In this document: positions 52,368-63,500 of the stretch, in pieces
How the letters are laid out: the number at the start of each line of letters is the position of its first letter
How positions within the stretch are numbered: position 1 is the first letter of the stretch
Source of the DNA: Acidicapsa ligni
GTDB taxonomy: Bacteria > Acidobacteriota > Terriglobia > Terriglobales > Acidobacteriaceae
DNA: 64,000 nucleotides
Direction of reading: 5' to 3'
Assembly (NCBI RefSeq): GCF_025685655.1
Contig: NZ_JAGSYG010000002.1
Location: forward strand, 248,001 to 312,000
The notes under the pieces: generated by a model
What the model saw: the letters and a program-made list of their open reading frames with translations, nothing else
Databases searched by the model: none
What the model was told of the DNA's origin: nothing
Position numbers and translations under genes: made by a program

Positions 52368-52490
52368 TGACGACCAGTGCGTTTGTTGGCGCTTTGATTA
52401 CGACTTTGATCTGATGTTGGCGATCTGATCTTGATATCTATGAATGGGATTTTGAGGCATATGGGCGGTTCGGCTGATTCGATGTTGGAT

Positions 52491-52519
52491 GGCCAGGTCT
52501 TCGCGAGGAAGACCTGGCC
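52491..52519. terminator. Strong hairpin downstream of the SBBP giant gene
   Basis: GGCCAGGTCTTC and GAAGACCTGGCC form a perfect 12-bp stem with loop GCGAG. On the plus strand it is followed by ATTATTTT. It lies between the IS element and the 3' end of the minus-strand surface-protein gene (46 bp past its stop). Confidence 0.65.
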
Positions 52520-52564
52520 ATTATTTTGGTGTGAGGCGCGTTCTTGCGGGTCTGGACTGGAAGG

Positions 52565-55500
52565 TCAGGGTTGGAGAGTCAGGGTTAGGTTGTGGCTGAT
52601 GTTTCCGCTGGTGGCTGTGACGGTGAAGACTACTGCGGGTTTGCTGCTTGAGCATCCCAGGAGTGCCGATGTTGCTAGTGCTACGACTATAAGAATTGCT
52701 GCAATTCGTACGCGGTAGTTCTTTAGCTTTTTGCGGAAGCCGAGGAAGAACGCCATGCAGCAGGCGAGTACTGGCAGTGTGGTCGTTCCGCTAAACGGTT
52801 TCCGATTGAGGGCCGCAGGCGTGGGCTGGCTGAGCGTCATCGTGGTGCTGACTGTGCCTCCATTCGGAGTCACGGTGGATGGCGTGAAGACCGGAGTTCC
52901 ATACGAGGGGTCGAGACCGGTCACCTTGAACGTGATCGGCTGATGGAAGCCGATGCTTGCAGTCAGTGGTGCGACATCGATTGCCCATGTCGGGTTGGAG
53001 CCGCCCTGTGATGGGGATGCTGAGGAGAGGACGAAGTCCGAAGGATTGGTGCCGCCGCTGAGCGTTACGTTCTCAGTGCCCGTGTTGAGAACGATCTGGA
53101 GGTTGGCACTGAATTCGTTCCCTGTTGCAAGAGGCTTGAAGTAGACGGAGATCTGGCAGTTGCCATTTTTGTTCAGGTTTGCGGGGCAGTTGTTGGTCTG
53201 GGTGAAGGCTGTAGGGTTTGTGCCGTTGATGCTGATGCCAGCGATAGCAAACGGCGAGTCACCCTGATTGGTCACGTTGACGATCTGGGCCGCACTGGTT
53301 ACACCGTTCGCCGTGGCGGGGAATTGAAGCGACGTTGGACTGACGACAGGGGTTGGCGGCGAAAGGGTGTTCGCGGTGAGGGCTGTCGCTAGGTAGTGTA
53401 GCTGCGTGTCGCCGGAGTAGGTCCAGCTAAGTTGGAACTGTGCGTTGTAGGTGGTATCTGGCGTAGAGATTCCGGTGGGATCGAAGACGATGTCGATGAT
53501 GCAACTGGTGTTGGGAGCCAGAGTGATGTTGGCGTGGCCATCTGTCGAGATGGGGCAGAAGAAGGGTTGTCCTACCTGCTGGTTGAAGAAGCTGCTGCCC
53601 GCTCCGGCGATGATGCGCTGTGTTCCCAGAACTTCAATGGTCTGTGAAGTCTGGTTCGCGAAGGTGAGCTGCTGCTCAGGGGACGAGCTGGAGCCCTGAC
53701 CCAGGACGACATTCTGGAAGTTCACGGCAGACGGGGAGAGACGAACATCGTCGGCAGTCGGCGGCTGGATACCTGTTCCGGTCAACGCTACCGAGGGGTT
53801 TGACGATCCATCTGTGACGGTAAAGGTGCCCTGCACCGTGCCGACGGCGAAGGGGATGAAGCTCAAGGTGTAGGTGCAGGAGGATCCGGCAGCAACTGGC
53901 TGTGTGATGCAGGTTGTTGTGACGATATGGAAGACCTGTCCGGTGATGGTGGCTGCCGAAAACGTGACCGCCCCCGGACCGTTGTTGGTAAAGGTGACGA
54001 CCTGCTGAGCGGTGGTGCTGTCGTAGACATTGCCGAAGTTCACGGTAGCAGGCAACAGCGTCTCCGAACCCTTGGCTTGTGCGCCGGTGGCTGTGAGCTG
54101 CACGATCTGCGTTCCAAGGCTATCGGTTACAGTCAATGTGCCTGTGTAGGGGCTCTCGGCTGTAGGAGACGCGGTGATGCCGAACTGGCACGTTGCACCG
54201 GCGGCGATGGAGGCTCCGCAACCATTGCTGGTCAACGAAAATCCTGTGCCGGTTACGACTGCGCTGGTGATGGGGAGCGCTGCACTGGAGGAGTTTGTAA
54301 GCGTGACAGACTGTGTCACGCTTGTTCCGTCCGTGACGGAGCCGAAGGCGAGCGTGGTGGGAGAAAGCGTTGCCGCTGCTGCGTTGGCGGTTCCGGTGAG
54401 CGTAATTGTGAGCCGGGTCGCCGGGTTGTCGAGGTCGCCGGTGGTGTAGGTCGAAGTCAGTGTTCCGGACGTTTGTGGCTTGAAGGTGAAGGTCACCGTG
54501 CAACTGGCTTGCGGAGACAGAATGCCGTTGCAGTTATCGCTCTGGGTGAAGTCCTTGCTGTCGGTAAGTGTGCTCTGGATCAGGTAGATGGACTGGGTAG
54601 TTCCGTTGAGGAGCGTTGCGGTCATCGCGGCGCTGGTTGATCCGACGCTGGTCGCCGGGAAGGTGATGGTGGTCGGTGTCAGGGTGAGGGAGCTGGACTG
54701 AATAGCGGCGATGAAGCCGTCTGTAGCTCCGCCGCCACTAGCCGGCTGATAAGCGTTGGCGATCGGAACGTCCGTTGCATTGGTCTCGCCTACGATCAGG
54801 ATCTGGCCGGTGTCGGCGAGATACACGCGCTGCGGCAGCGTGGTGCCGGTGGTTGTGCCCAGGTAAGACGAGATCAGCAACGAGTTGTCGAAGGACTGGG
54901 TGGTGTCGATCAGGCCAAACACAGCGTCGTAATTATTCGCTCCAATCGGCATGGTCTGCAGGTTGTTCTGAACGGGAAAGCCCGATCCGGCGACGCCGGT
55001 AAAGGCCAGCTGGCCTTTTGTCGAGACTGCAATCTCGGCGCTCACCGGCAGGAAGGTGGAATAGAGCAGGGTCGTGCCATCCGGGCTGAGCTTGCTGGCG
55101 TAACCGGCGTAATAGCCGTCGATGGCGAGAGAGTAACCGTTCAAGGTGGGGAAATCGCCCTGATTGGTATAGCCCGAGACATAGATGTTATCGGAAGGAT
55201 CGATCACGATGTCACGAGGCGTAACTACGGTGTCGGAAGCACCGTTGGTTCCTCCGAGGTACGTGGCATAGGGGATTGAGGCGCCTGTGGGATCAATCTC
55301 CATCAGGAAGCTGGCAACGCAGGGGGTAGACCTGCATTGAGGCTCCAGTGCGTTGGCGGTTGCGACCGGAAACGTGTTGTCACTGGTTTGGCCGTAGAGC
55401 CAGACATCCCCCTTGGAATCGAGTGCCAGGGATGCAAGCTGGGCGACTTTCGTGCCGTCGACGCTGTCGCCTACGCAGGTCGCATAGACAACAGAATCCG

Positions 55501-56968
55501 TTCCGGTTTTGGTGGTGTCGAGCTTGGCGAGAAAGTCCTGACCGAGCATGAAGAGAGGGTTTTTCTGCCAGATGAAATTTAAATCCGCAACGTCGGATTG
55601 CCCGATCAGATAGACGATACCGTTGTTCGCGGTGACCATGACGGGCGGAGCGAAGCTCGCAGACGGGCTACCGTAGCCGATGAACGTGGAGTAGAGGATC
55701 GTGGAACCGTCCGCGGAGAGCTTGGTCAGCGTACCGGAGGGTTTGCCTCCTACGACAGGTGTGCCACCGGGATAGCCGTTGACGATGGGGAAGTTGGTGC
55801 TATGCGTGGCGCCTGCCACGTAGACGCTGCCGTCCGTATCCAGTGCAAGGTTGTAGGCCTGGTCGTTGTCGCTGCCGCCGAGGTATGTCGCGAAGAGCAG
55901 CGTCTGGAAGGTGCTGTCGAGTTTGGCGATGTACATGTCCGGTTGGGTGAAAGCGCCTGCGTCTGCATTGGCCGGGCCGCACTCTCCGACGCAGGCTCCG
56001 GTGGTCGCGCCGACCGTCTTCAAGTCTGTCGAATCCGTGGTCAGCAGCAGGTAAAGGCTGCCGTCGCTGCCCACTTTGAGATCGACGATCGAGTCGTTAA
56101 ACTTGCCGCCGAAGTAGCTGCCGTAGACAATCACGGGGTCGATGACGACTGCCTGCCGATGATCGTAGACACCGAGGGCAAAGCCGTAGCCGCCGTCGGC
56201 CAGGGGACGATAGCGGACGGGGATGGGTGTTTTCGCCCCATTCGCCGCCTGCTGGTAGGCCACGGGCTTCAGCAGGCGCAGCGCCTCGTTTGGTGTGCCG
56301 GTGCTTGCCGTCTGGCGCAGGATCAGGTCGCCGGTGCTGTCGTCGTTTACGGTCGCCGCGCCTTGAAAGCGCATTCGGATCAGGGATGGATCGGCGTTGG
56401 GTGCTAACTGGTAATCGTGCTCCAGTTGATTGCCGTTACCGTAGTAGACGAGATCGATACCGGGGTAAACGGCCGGTACGCGAACGCGGCTGAACTGGCT
56501 GACGCCGGTCCGCCACAGTGCAGGATCGTTGCCCAGGAGGTAATTGCTGCGGCCGGGGAGGGTCTCTTCGCCCGTGGGCTTCGCTGCTGTACGGGCACCA
56601 TCGAGCACCATGGAAATGGCCGTCTTTCCTGGGGCGGAGAACTGTGCTTTTCCAGCGGCGTCGAGGCGCATTGTTCCTGCGGGAGACCGGCGGGTCATGG
56701 CACCGTCTGCGGCTGGCTCGAAGTAGAGGGGCTGGCGCAACAGGGTTTGCCGGATCTGGTCGTGGGAGGGAACGGCTGCGGACTGGCTACGGGATTTGGG
56801 CTGGGCTTGAGTCGTGGCTTGAGCTTGGGCTTGAACTGCACGGTGCGTTGCGGTCTGGGGCAGCGTTGCCGCCTTTGCCACGCCGATGGAAAGAAGCGTC
56901 AGCAGAACGAGAATCGAGGCCGTCATTGATACCCGGGGGGATTGCCTCAAACGAAGATCGAGGGACAT
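52565..56968 (-). CDS. Giant secreted SBBP/choice-of-anchor D surface protein
   Basis: 1467 residues, AGGAG 8 bp before the ATG, signal peptide SILVLLTLLSIGVAKA. An N-terminal DUF7948-like module (RSNYLLGNDPALWRTGV, IDLVYYGNGNQLEHDYQLAPNADPSLI) leads into SBBP beta-propeller repeats (YIAKLDSTFQTLLFATYLGGSDNDQAYNLALDTDGSVYVAG and relatives, about 290-760). Choice-of-anchor D/ASH-like Ig domains follow (LSPTTLAFGSVTDGTSVTQSVTLTN, about five copies). The C-terminus mirrors the 8193-16199 protein: a hydrophobic helix, GFRKKLK, a second helix ending ALLGC (Cys1439), and FTVTATSGN. Likely a cell-surface structural or adhesion protein. It lies downstream of a small gene and a divergent wHTH-TPR regulator. 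Confidence 0.9.
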   Translation of the reverse strand: MSLDLRLRQSPRVSMTASILVLLTLLSIGVAKAATLPQTATHRAVQAQAQATTQAQPKSRSQSAAVPSHDQIRQTLLRQPLYFEPAADGAMTRRSPAGTMRLDAAGKAQFSAPGKTAISMVLDGARTAAKPTGEETLPGRSNYLLGNDPALWRTGVSQFSRVRVPAVYPGIDLVYYGNGNQLEHDYQLAPNADPSLIRMRFQGAATVNDDSTGDLILRQTASTGTPNEALRLLKPVAYQQAANGAKTPIPVRYRPLADGGYGFALGVYDHRQAVVIDPVIVYGSYFGGKFNDSIVDLKVGSDGSLYLLLTTDSTDLKTVGATTGACVGECGPANADAGAFTQPDMYIAKLDSTFQTLLFATYLGGSDNDQAYNLALDTDGSVYVAGATHSTNFPIVNGYPGGTPVVGGKPSGTLTKLSADGSTILYSTFIGYGSPSASFAPPVMVTANNGIVYLIGQSDVADLNFIWQKNPLFMLGQDFLAKLDTTKTGTDSVVYATCVGDSVDGTKVAQLASLALDSKGDVWLYGQTSDNTFPVATANALEPQCRSTPCVASFLMEIDPTGASIPYATYLGGTNGASDTVVTPRDIVIDPSDNIYVSGYTNQGDFPTLNGYSLAIDGYYAGYASKLSPDGTTLLYSTFLPVSAEIAVSTKGQLAFTGVAGSGFPVQNNLQTMPIGANNYDAVFGLIDTTQSFDNSLLISSYLGTTTGTTLPQRVYLADTGQILIVGETNATDVPIANAYQPASGGGATDGFIAAIQSSSLTLTPTTITFPATSVGSTSAAMTATLLNGTTQSIYLIQSTLTDSKDFTQSDNCNGILSPQASCTVTFTFKPQTSGTLTSTYTTGDLDNPATRLTITLTGTANAAAATLSPTTLAFGSVTDGTSVTQSVTLTNSSSAALPITSAVVTGTGFSLTSNGCGASIAAGATCQFGITASPTAESPYTGTLTVTDSLGTQIVQLTATGAQAKGSETLLPATVNFGNVYDSTTAQQVVTFTNNGPGAVTFSAATITGQVFHIVTTTCITQPVAAGSSCTYTLSFIPFAVGTVQGTFTVTDGSSNPSVALTGTGIQPPTADDVRLSPSAVNFQNVVLGQGSSSSPEQQLTFANQTSQTIEVLGTQRIIAGAGSSFFNQQVGQPFFCPISTDGHANITLAPNTSCIIDIVFDPTGISTPDTTYNAQFQLSWTYSGDTQLHYLATALTANTLSPPTPVVSPTSLQFPATANGVTSAAQIVNVTNQGDSPFAIAGISINGTNPTAFTQTNNCPANLNKNGNCQISVYFKPLATGNEFSANLQIVLNTGTENVTLSGGTNPSDFVLSSASPSQGGSNPTWAIDVAPLTASIGFHQPITFKVTGLDPSYGTPVFTPSTVTPNGGTVSTTMTLSQPTPAALNRKPFSGTTTLPVLACCMAFFLGFRKKLKNYRVRIAAILIVVALATSALLGCSSSKPAVVFTVTATSGNISHNLTLTLQP

Positions 56969-57089
56969 GGTGAGCTCCTAAAAGTGAAATCAGAAATTCT
57001 GAAGCAGAGAAATCGGAGGCTGATCGGAGACTGAAAGAGCTGGCCGATGATGGGGAAAGACATCGGTCATTGGAGTGTCCTAGGGAAGG

Positions 57090-57437
57090 TCATTCGCGCT
57101 TGCCCGTAAGCTGCTCCAGGGAGTAGCGGCAGATCCAGATCTGGCCGTCGGGCTGCCGCTGGAAGTGAACGCCGCTGTTCGCAAGCGCGGATTGCAGGAG
57201 AACGGCAGCGATATGTCCTTGACGGAGGGCCTCTTCGACACTCAAAAAGGACAGTCCATTACAGGCAGGGCAGGGTGCCGAAGGCTGGGTGTTGTTCGTT
57301 GGCCCGGTGTCAGATCCGGAGCCAAAGTCGCTGGGCATCGCTCCGGACATCACTTCGGGCATTGCTTCGGTTTGTGTCATCGACACAGAGATCTCGCGGT
57401 GCTCGATGCTGATGGAGATCCGGCGGACGCGCTTCAT
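57090..57437 (-). CDS. Small protein with CxxC motif, unknown function
   Basis: 115 residues. A Ser/Thr/Pro-rich N-terminal half is followed by PCPACNGLSFLSVEEALRQGHIAAVLLQSALANSGVHFQRQPDGQIWICRYSLEQL, a compact region with CPAC and a later Cys. The CxxC could bind zinc or be redox-active. No signal peptide. It lies 121 bp upstream of the SBBP giant in the same direction and divergent to the wHTH-TPR regulator, so it may share its control. Start uncertain; no clear ribosome binding site. Confidence 0.55.
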   Translation of the reverse strand: MKRVRRISISIEHREISVSMTQTEAMPEVMSGAMPSDFGSGSDTGPTNNTQPSAPCPACNGLSFLSVEEALRQGHIAAVLLQSALANSGVHFQRQPDGQIWICRYSLEQLTGKRE

Positions 57438-57629
57438 AGGCTGGCCCCGAAAAATAGAGCAAGCGATGGTCGTCGAGTCTTCGCCGAGGCTTTGCTATGC
57501 TTCAGGCAAGGTATCGGTTGGCATTCTCTGCTAGGCGTCGGTTGCATGGTTCGGTTATCCCATCGGACTTGTGGTTTCGTCCTCAACTGCGGATCAAGGC
57601 TCTCTCAATTTCAGATCAAGTAGGCTATC

Positions 57630-60098
57630 TTGCTGGAAATAAAAAGCTCCATTCGATTCGAAGGCTATGTAATTGATCGTCAAGGCTGGAGCATGCGCTG
57701 GTCGGAAGAGCCGATTGCGCTCAATCGCAAGAGCTTTGACGTGCTGCTTTACCTCATCGATCATCGGGATCGCGTGGTCAGCAAGAGCGAGCTGCTCGAG
57801 AAGATCTGGGAGGGTCAGTTCGTGGAGGAGAGCAATCTTGCGCAACAGGTCTTCCTGCTGCGCAAGGCTCTGTCCCGGCACGATTCGCGGAGCAAGATCA
57901 TCGAAACGATTCCGGGTCGCGGCTATCGCTTTACCGCTCCGATCAAGGAATGGGTCGAGGCACCGGTTGGGGAACCGGAGACTCGCATTGAGCGGATCGT
58001 GCTGAGCGCTACGGAATCGATCACCAGGATTACCGTGGAAGAGGAAGAGGAGGATGATTCGCCGTCTTCGCCGTCTCTCGCTCCTGATACATCTGTGATT
58101 GATGCCACGACTAGAACCGGTGTCCACGAGCAGGAAAATGGGCAGGGGCTGTCGGTTCAAACAGGGGCGGATCAGGGCGTCCGTGGCGTCCGAATAAGAA
58201 TAGGCTGGCGCTGGGTGCTGGCCGCATCGTTCGTGGTCCTGGTGCTAAGTATTGCTGGTTGGTTTGGCTGGCAACGTTGGCTCGACAGGGAAAGCGGAGC
58301 GCCGGTGGACGTTGTTATTGCCCCGATGGCTGGAAGCACGGGCGATGCGGTGCTGGACCAGGCATTGGTCGTCGCTCTGCGCACGGATCTCTCACAGAGT
58401 CCATTCGTCTCCATAGTAACTCCGGCCAGGATTCGCGAAACCTTGAGGGAGATGAAGCAAAAGCCTGACGCCGAGATGACCTCCTCAATTGCAAGAGATG
58501 TCTGCGAGCGCACCAATAGCCAGGCGGTTCTATTTGGCAATATTGCTCGGTTGGGGCAGCACTTTCTGCTGACTGAAGAGGCGACGAGCTGCGTCAACGG
58601 CGCGATGCTCGCCAATGCGAAGTATGAAGCATCGACAACAGAAGACCTGCCCCACGGCATCGATAAACTTGCTGAAGGTCTAAGGCATGGGCTGGGTGAA
58701 TCCAGGCGCAGTATCGCTCGATTCGACGTTCCGCTCTTTGTTTCTATAAATACATCATCGCTGGAAGCATTGAAGGAATATACTCTGGGCGCGACGCTGG
58801 CGGATCAGGGCAAGTATGAAGACGCTACCAACCTGATGAAAAAGGCGATTGCCGCAGATCCTGATTTTGCAGAGGCTTATTACGGTCTTGCGGCCGGTCT
58901 TAGAGCTTTGCATGATCCTGTTGCGGAGAAGGATGCAATTCTCAAAGCGTACAGTTTGCGCGACTCCGCCAACGAGTCGACGCGGCTGGCGATCATTGCT
59001 CTGTATCACTACGGAGCGACACAGGACCTTTATGAGGCGGAGCGGAACTACCGTACCTGGACAGAGCTCTATCCGCGCGCTGGCGCGGCATGGAATAATC
59101 TGTCGGCTATAGAGCGTGATCTTGGCCATCATGCGGAAACACTCGCCGCCGCCAGGCACGCACTGGAATTGAGGCCCGACGTAACGATCGTCTATGGGAA
59201 CGTGGCCTATGGGCAGTTAGAGACAGGCGATATGCGGGGGGCACTTAGCACTTGTGAAAGCGCCATTGCCACAGGCCATGATTCAGATCATCTGCGTGGA
59301 TACTGCTTTGAATCCGCTTACGCTCTGCATGATGCGGCGCTCGTTCAGAAACAGCGAGACTGGGCTGCTGCACATCCCGATGCGATCTTGATCCGGCAGA
59401 ATGAAGTCGATATCGCGGTTGCAGAGGGAAGATTTTCTGACGCAAGGCGTCTTTTTCCGCAACTCGAGGCGATCATACGTCATAGAGGGGTGGCTGCACC
59501 GGCCGATGAAATTGTTCGCGCTGAAAGCATCGATCTGATCGATGCAGGGGAGGTGGAAGAAGGACGCAGGCTCTTCCGCAGCGTTCCTGTCGATCCGAAA
59601 AGCCAGTACAGCATCCTTGGCCTGGCCAGTGTGGGAGATTCTGAAGCAGCTGCATCCGATTTGCGCGCAATGCAGACCGAGTTTCCTCAAGGGACTATCT
59701 GGAACGATTATCTTGGCCCTGAGGTGCAGGCAATCAATGCCATGACGAATCACAAGCCTGACGAAGCCATCGCCGCACTGGAACGGATTCGACCGTTGGA
59801 AGGGCGTGATCCGCTTATCACCATGATGCGGGCAGATGCCTATCTAGCCAAGGGAGAGGCTGGCCTCGCAGAAAAGGAGTATCGCCGGGTGATCGACAGC
59901 CCAGTGCAAGATCCGATCATTACGGCGGTGCCGCTCTCCTGGCTTGGCTTAGGCCGTGCGCTTGCTGCTGAAGGCAATCGTACCTCGGCAATCGAAGCCT
60001 ATAAGCATTTCTTCATGCTTTGGGCACATGCGGATCCCGATGCAAGGTTTCTTGTCCAGGCGAAAGGCGAGTTCAACGCGCTCCACGCACAGCTTTAG
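57630..60098 (+). CDS. CadC-like winged-helix regulator with membrane helix and TPR domain
   Basis: 822 residues from TTG 57630 (MLEIKSSIRFEGYVIDRQGWSMRW). An OmpR-type winged helix (about 20-110: LNRKSFDVLLYLIDHRDRVVSKSELLEKIWEGQFVEESNLAQQVFLLRKAL ... IETIPGRGYRF) is cytoplasmic. A linker and one membrane helix near 190-215 (WVLAASFVVLVLSIAGWFGW) follow. The periplasmic part has a TolB-N/FlgO-like segment and many TPR-type helices (ALKEYTLGATLADQGKYEDATNLMKKAIAADPDFAEAYYGLA). One-component membrane regulators of this type are abundant in Acidobacteria. The divergent small gene and giant surface-protein gene are the natural targets. Confidence 0.9.
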   Translation: MLEIKSSIRFEGYVIDRQGWSMRWSEEPIALNRKSFDVLLYLIDHRDRVVSKSELLEKIWEGQFVEESNLAQQVFLLRKALSRHDSRSKIIETIPGRGYRFTAPIKEWVEAPVGEPETRIERIVLSATESITRITVEEEEEDDSPSSPSLAPDTSVIDATTRTGVHEQENGQGLSVQTGADQGVRGVRIRIGWRWVLAASFVVLVLSIAGWFGWQRWLDRESGAPVDVVIAPMAGSTGDAVLDQALVVALRTDLSQSPFVSIVTPARIRETLREMKQKPDAEMTSSIARDVCERTNSQAVLFGNIARLGQHFLLTEEATSCVNGAMLANAKYEASTTEDLPHGIDKLAEGLRHGLGESRRSIARFDVPLFVSINTSSLEALKEYTLGATLADQGKYEDATNLMKKAIAADPDFAEAYYGLAAGLRALHDPVAEKDAILKAYSLRDSANESTRLAIIALYHYGATQDLYEAERNYRTWTELYPRAGAAWNNLSAIERDLGHHAETLAAARHALELRPDVTIVYGNVAYGQLETGDMRGALSTCESAIATGHDSDHLRGYCFESAYALHDAALVQKQRDWAAAHPDAILIRQNEVDIAVAEGRFSDARRLFPQLEAIIRHRGVAAPADEIVRAESIDLIDAGEVEEGRRLFRSVPVDPKSQYSILGLASVGDSEAAASDLRAMQTEFPQGTIWNDYLGPEVQAINAMTNHKPDEAIAALERIRPLEGRDPLITMMRADAYLAKGEAGLAEKEYRRVIDSPVQDPIITAVPLSWLGLGRALAAEGNRTSAIEAYKHFFMLWAHADPDARFLVQAKGEFNALHAQL

Positions 60099-60582
60099 TG
60101 GAGTGACTGTTTTGGTTAGCGCTTTCCGTGCGCAACGCCGCAAGGCAGCGCGTGTGTTGTGGAAGCAGTTGTCGTTATCCGTCACCGAGTAGGATGAAGC
60201 TGCTTCGAGCGGAGTTATATGTTTGCGGTGTGGAGCGCAGTTGGGCACTCAAGTTGCCTGGTCGCGAATGGCGCAGAGGAATTTAATGTCGGTGTAATAT
60301 GCTTTTGCGAACGGTCCTGTAAAACATCAATTGTACCCACCCATATGTTGTGTTGAGCGCATCTATGCGTACGCGCCGATGTGTGTTTATCTCGTTCTTC
60401 CCTCCTACAAAAATCCCACTGTAAAACAATTTCAAAAAATAAACAGCATCTCCTCGTTGAGAACAGATACCTCCAAAAGTCATTTTCTGTAGAGGGGCTT
60501 ATGCTCCGTCTCATTTGCCCGCGGTGCAGTTTATGAGCCGCTGGGGACAAATGGGAAGCAGGCTGTATTTCTTGGAGGGTTT
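60099..60582. other. Gap upstream of the repeat lipoprotein
   Basis: 484 bp without a supported gene. It includes an AT-rich tract (AAAACAATTTCAAAAAATAAA near 60423) likely to be promoter DNA, and ends in the GGAGGG ribosome binding site at 60574-60579. Confidence 0.5.
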
Positions 60583-63500
60583 GTGCGAATTCTGTCGAAG
60601 ATTGTTGGTAGCCGGCTGGCGGCAGCGGGCATAGCGCTGGTGGGAGCACTCATGATGGTGGGCTGCGGTGGCGGTTCATCGTCATCCTCCCCGGGCAATG
60701 CAACCGCAACACCGAGTTTCAGTCCTGCCGCGGGAAGCTACACAACGTCGCAGAGGGTCACCATTTCAGATACGACAGTTGGAGCGGTGCTCTATTGCAC
60801 GACGGATGGGACGACGCCAACGACATCCTCTCCGAAGTGCGCCCAGCCTTCTACGGTCTTCCAGACGGAATTTCTCCAGGCTCTTGCGGTTGCGCCGGGA
60901 AGCAGTCCCAGCGCGGTTGCGTCGGCGGGTTACACGATTAACCTGAACGCCGTGGCGACACCGACCTTCTCTCCTGCCGGGGCTACGTATGCATCACCGC
61001 AGATGGTGACCATTGCCGATGCGACTCCCGGTGCGAACATTTATTACACCACCGATGGAAGTGTGCCAACTACCTCTTCGTCGGTGTACGGGGCTCCTAT
61101 CAACGTTTCTACTTCAGAGACGCTTACTGCAATCGCCATGGCGAGCGGCTTAAGCAACAGTGAAGTTGCAAGCGCTGCTTACACGATCGGCCAGGGTGGC
61201 GCTTCGACTGCTGCGGCAACGCCGACATTTTCTCCTGCTGCGGGGACATACTCGTCTTCGCAAACAGTGACCATCAGCGATACATCCGCTGGCGTGAGCA
61301 TTCATTACACGATCGATGGCAGTACGCCGACGGATTCTTCCGCGACGTACAGCGGTCCGATTACAGTTTCGACGACAGAGACGATCAATGCGATTGCAAC
61401 GGGCGGCGGTTTCACTGACAGCACGGTTGCCAGTGCGGCGTACACGATCGCTCCTGTTGCTTCGAATCCTGCTGTGGCGCCGACGTTCTCGCCTGCGGCC
61501 GGTACCTTCACGTCTGCGCAGACGGTGAGCATCAGCGATGCTTCTGCCGGCGTGAGCATTCATTACACGGTCGATGGCAGTACGCCGACGGATTCTTCCG
61601 CGACGTACAGCAGTCCGATTGCGGTTTCCAAGACGGAGACGATCAAGGCTATCGCAACGGGCGGTGGTTTCACTGACAGCACGGCTGCGAGCGCTACATA
61701 TACCATCAGCTCCGGACCGGCAGCGACGCCGACGTTCTCGCCTGCGGCTGGCTCTTACGCATCCGCGCAGACGGTGACTATCAGCGACGCGACTTCAGGT
61801 GTGACGATCCACTACACGATCGATGGCAGCAACCCGACGGATTCTTCCGCGACTTACAGCGGTCCGATTACGGTTTCGTCAACGGAGACTGTCCAGGCAA
61901 TCGCAACGGGTAACAGCTATACCGACAGCCCGGTTGCGAGCGCTGCGTACTCTATCACCTCCGGCCCTGCGGCAATGCCGACGTTCTCGCCGGTGGGCGG
62001 AACCTACACGACTACTCAGACGGTGAGCATCGCGGACGCATCCGTGGGTTCAATCATCCACTACACAATCGATGGCAGTACGCCGACGGATTCTTCTGCG
62101 ACTTACAGTGGTCCGATTACGGTCTCCTCAACGGAGACCGTCAAAGCAATCGCAACGGGCAACGGCTACACCGACAGTTCGGTTGCAAGTGTGACATACA
62201 CGATCAGCGCTGGTCCTGCCATAACGCCGACGTTCTCTCCTGTGGCGGGTACTTATGCCTCCACGCAGACGGTGACTATTGCGGACGCATCTCCCGGTGT
62301 GAGCATTCACTACACGATCGACGGCAGCACACCGACAGACACCTCCATGTTGTACAGCGGCCCGGTTACGGTTTCCGCAACGGAGGTGATCAAGGCGCTC
62401 GCGACGGGCAATAACTATACCGACAGCCCGATCGCTCTTGCTGCTTACACCATCAACACAGGCCCAGCGGCGAGCCCGACCTTCACTCCGACTGGAGGCT
62501 CATTTACTACTTCTCCGCAGGTGGTGACGCTTGCCACGACATCCACTGGCGCGAGTATTTACTACACGCTCAACAGCACTGCGCCGGGCAACCCGCCGAC
62601 GCACGGATCACAGCTCTATACCGGGCCGATCACATTGCCGGCGACGACGACTATCAATGCCATTGCGGGTGGCGACGGCTTTAGCGACAGTCCGGCCTCG
62701 ACGCAGACGTTCGCTCTCAACGTAGGAACCGCTGCTATGCCGACGATTACGCCTGGCACCGGCAACTTTACTTCCACGCAGACAGTGACCATCACTGGAA
62801 CGAGCCCTAACTCAGTCATTTACTACACGCTCGACGGCAGTGCGCCGTCTTCAGTGCCTAATCCGGCTATTCCGTACTCCGCCTCTATCTACAACGGTCC
62901 ATTCACGATCCCATCGACGGCAACCGTCAAAGCGATCGAGGGGGGCAATGGCTATGTAGACAGCGCTGTGGCCAGCTCGACGCTTACCATTACCAGCTCT
63001 GCCGTAGCCGCGCCAATATTCATTCCAGGCCCCGGCATACTGCATGCAGTGTCGTCGAATATCAACTTTGGTTCCGCAACGCCTGGTGCCACCATTTATT
63101 GCACCTTTGACGGCAGCACACCGCAGGCGATCCCGGCGGATGCGTGCGGGAGAAGTCTCTATCCGGGTAACCCAGCCACTTCGAACAACAACATCGTTGA
63201 TCTGACAAATGCTCCGTTCACCCTCAAGGCTATCGCGGTAGTCACCGGGCAGCCTCCAAGCGAGGAGACAGACGGTACCTATACCTACGAGTTAGGAACT
63301 GCGGACGTACCCACGTTCTCGCCGAACCCTACAACCGGCTTGTATACAAACCCGATAACCGTCTCCCTCACCCAGGATCAGGGTCCGCTGCCGGTGATGT
63401 ACTACACGACCGACGGAAGCACACCGACTACTTCTTCACCAATGTACATTTCAATTTTTCAAGCAGGTGGAGGGATCCCGATCTCCTCTACTACGACCAT

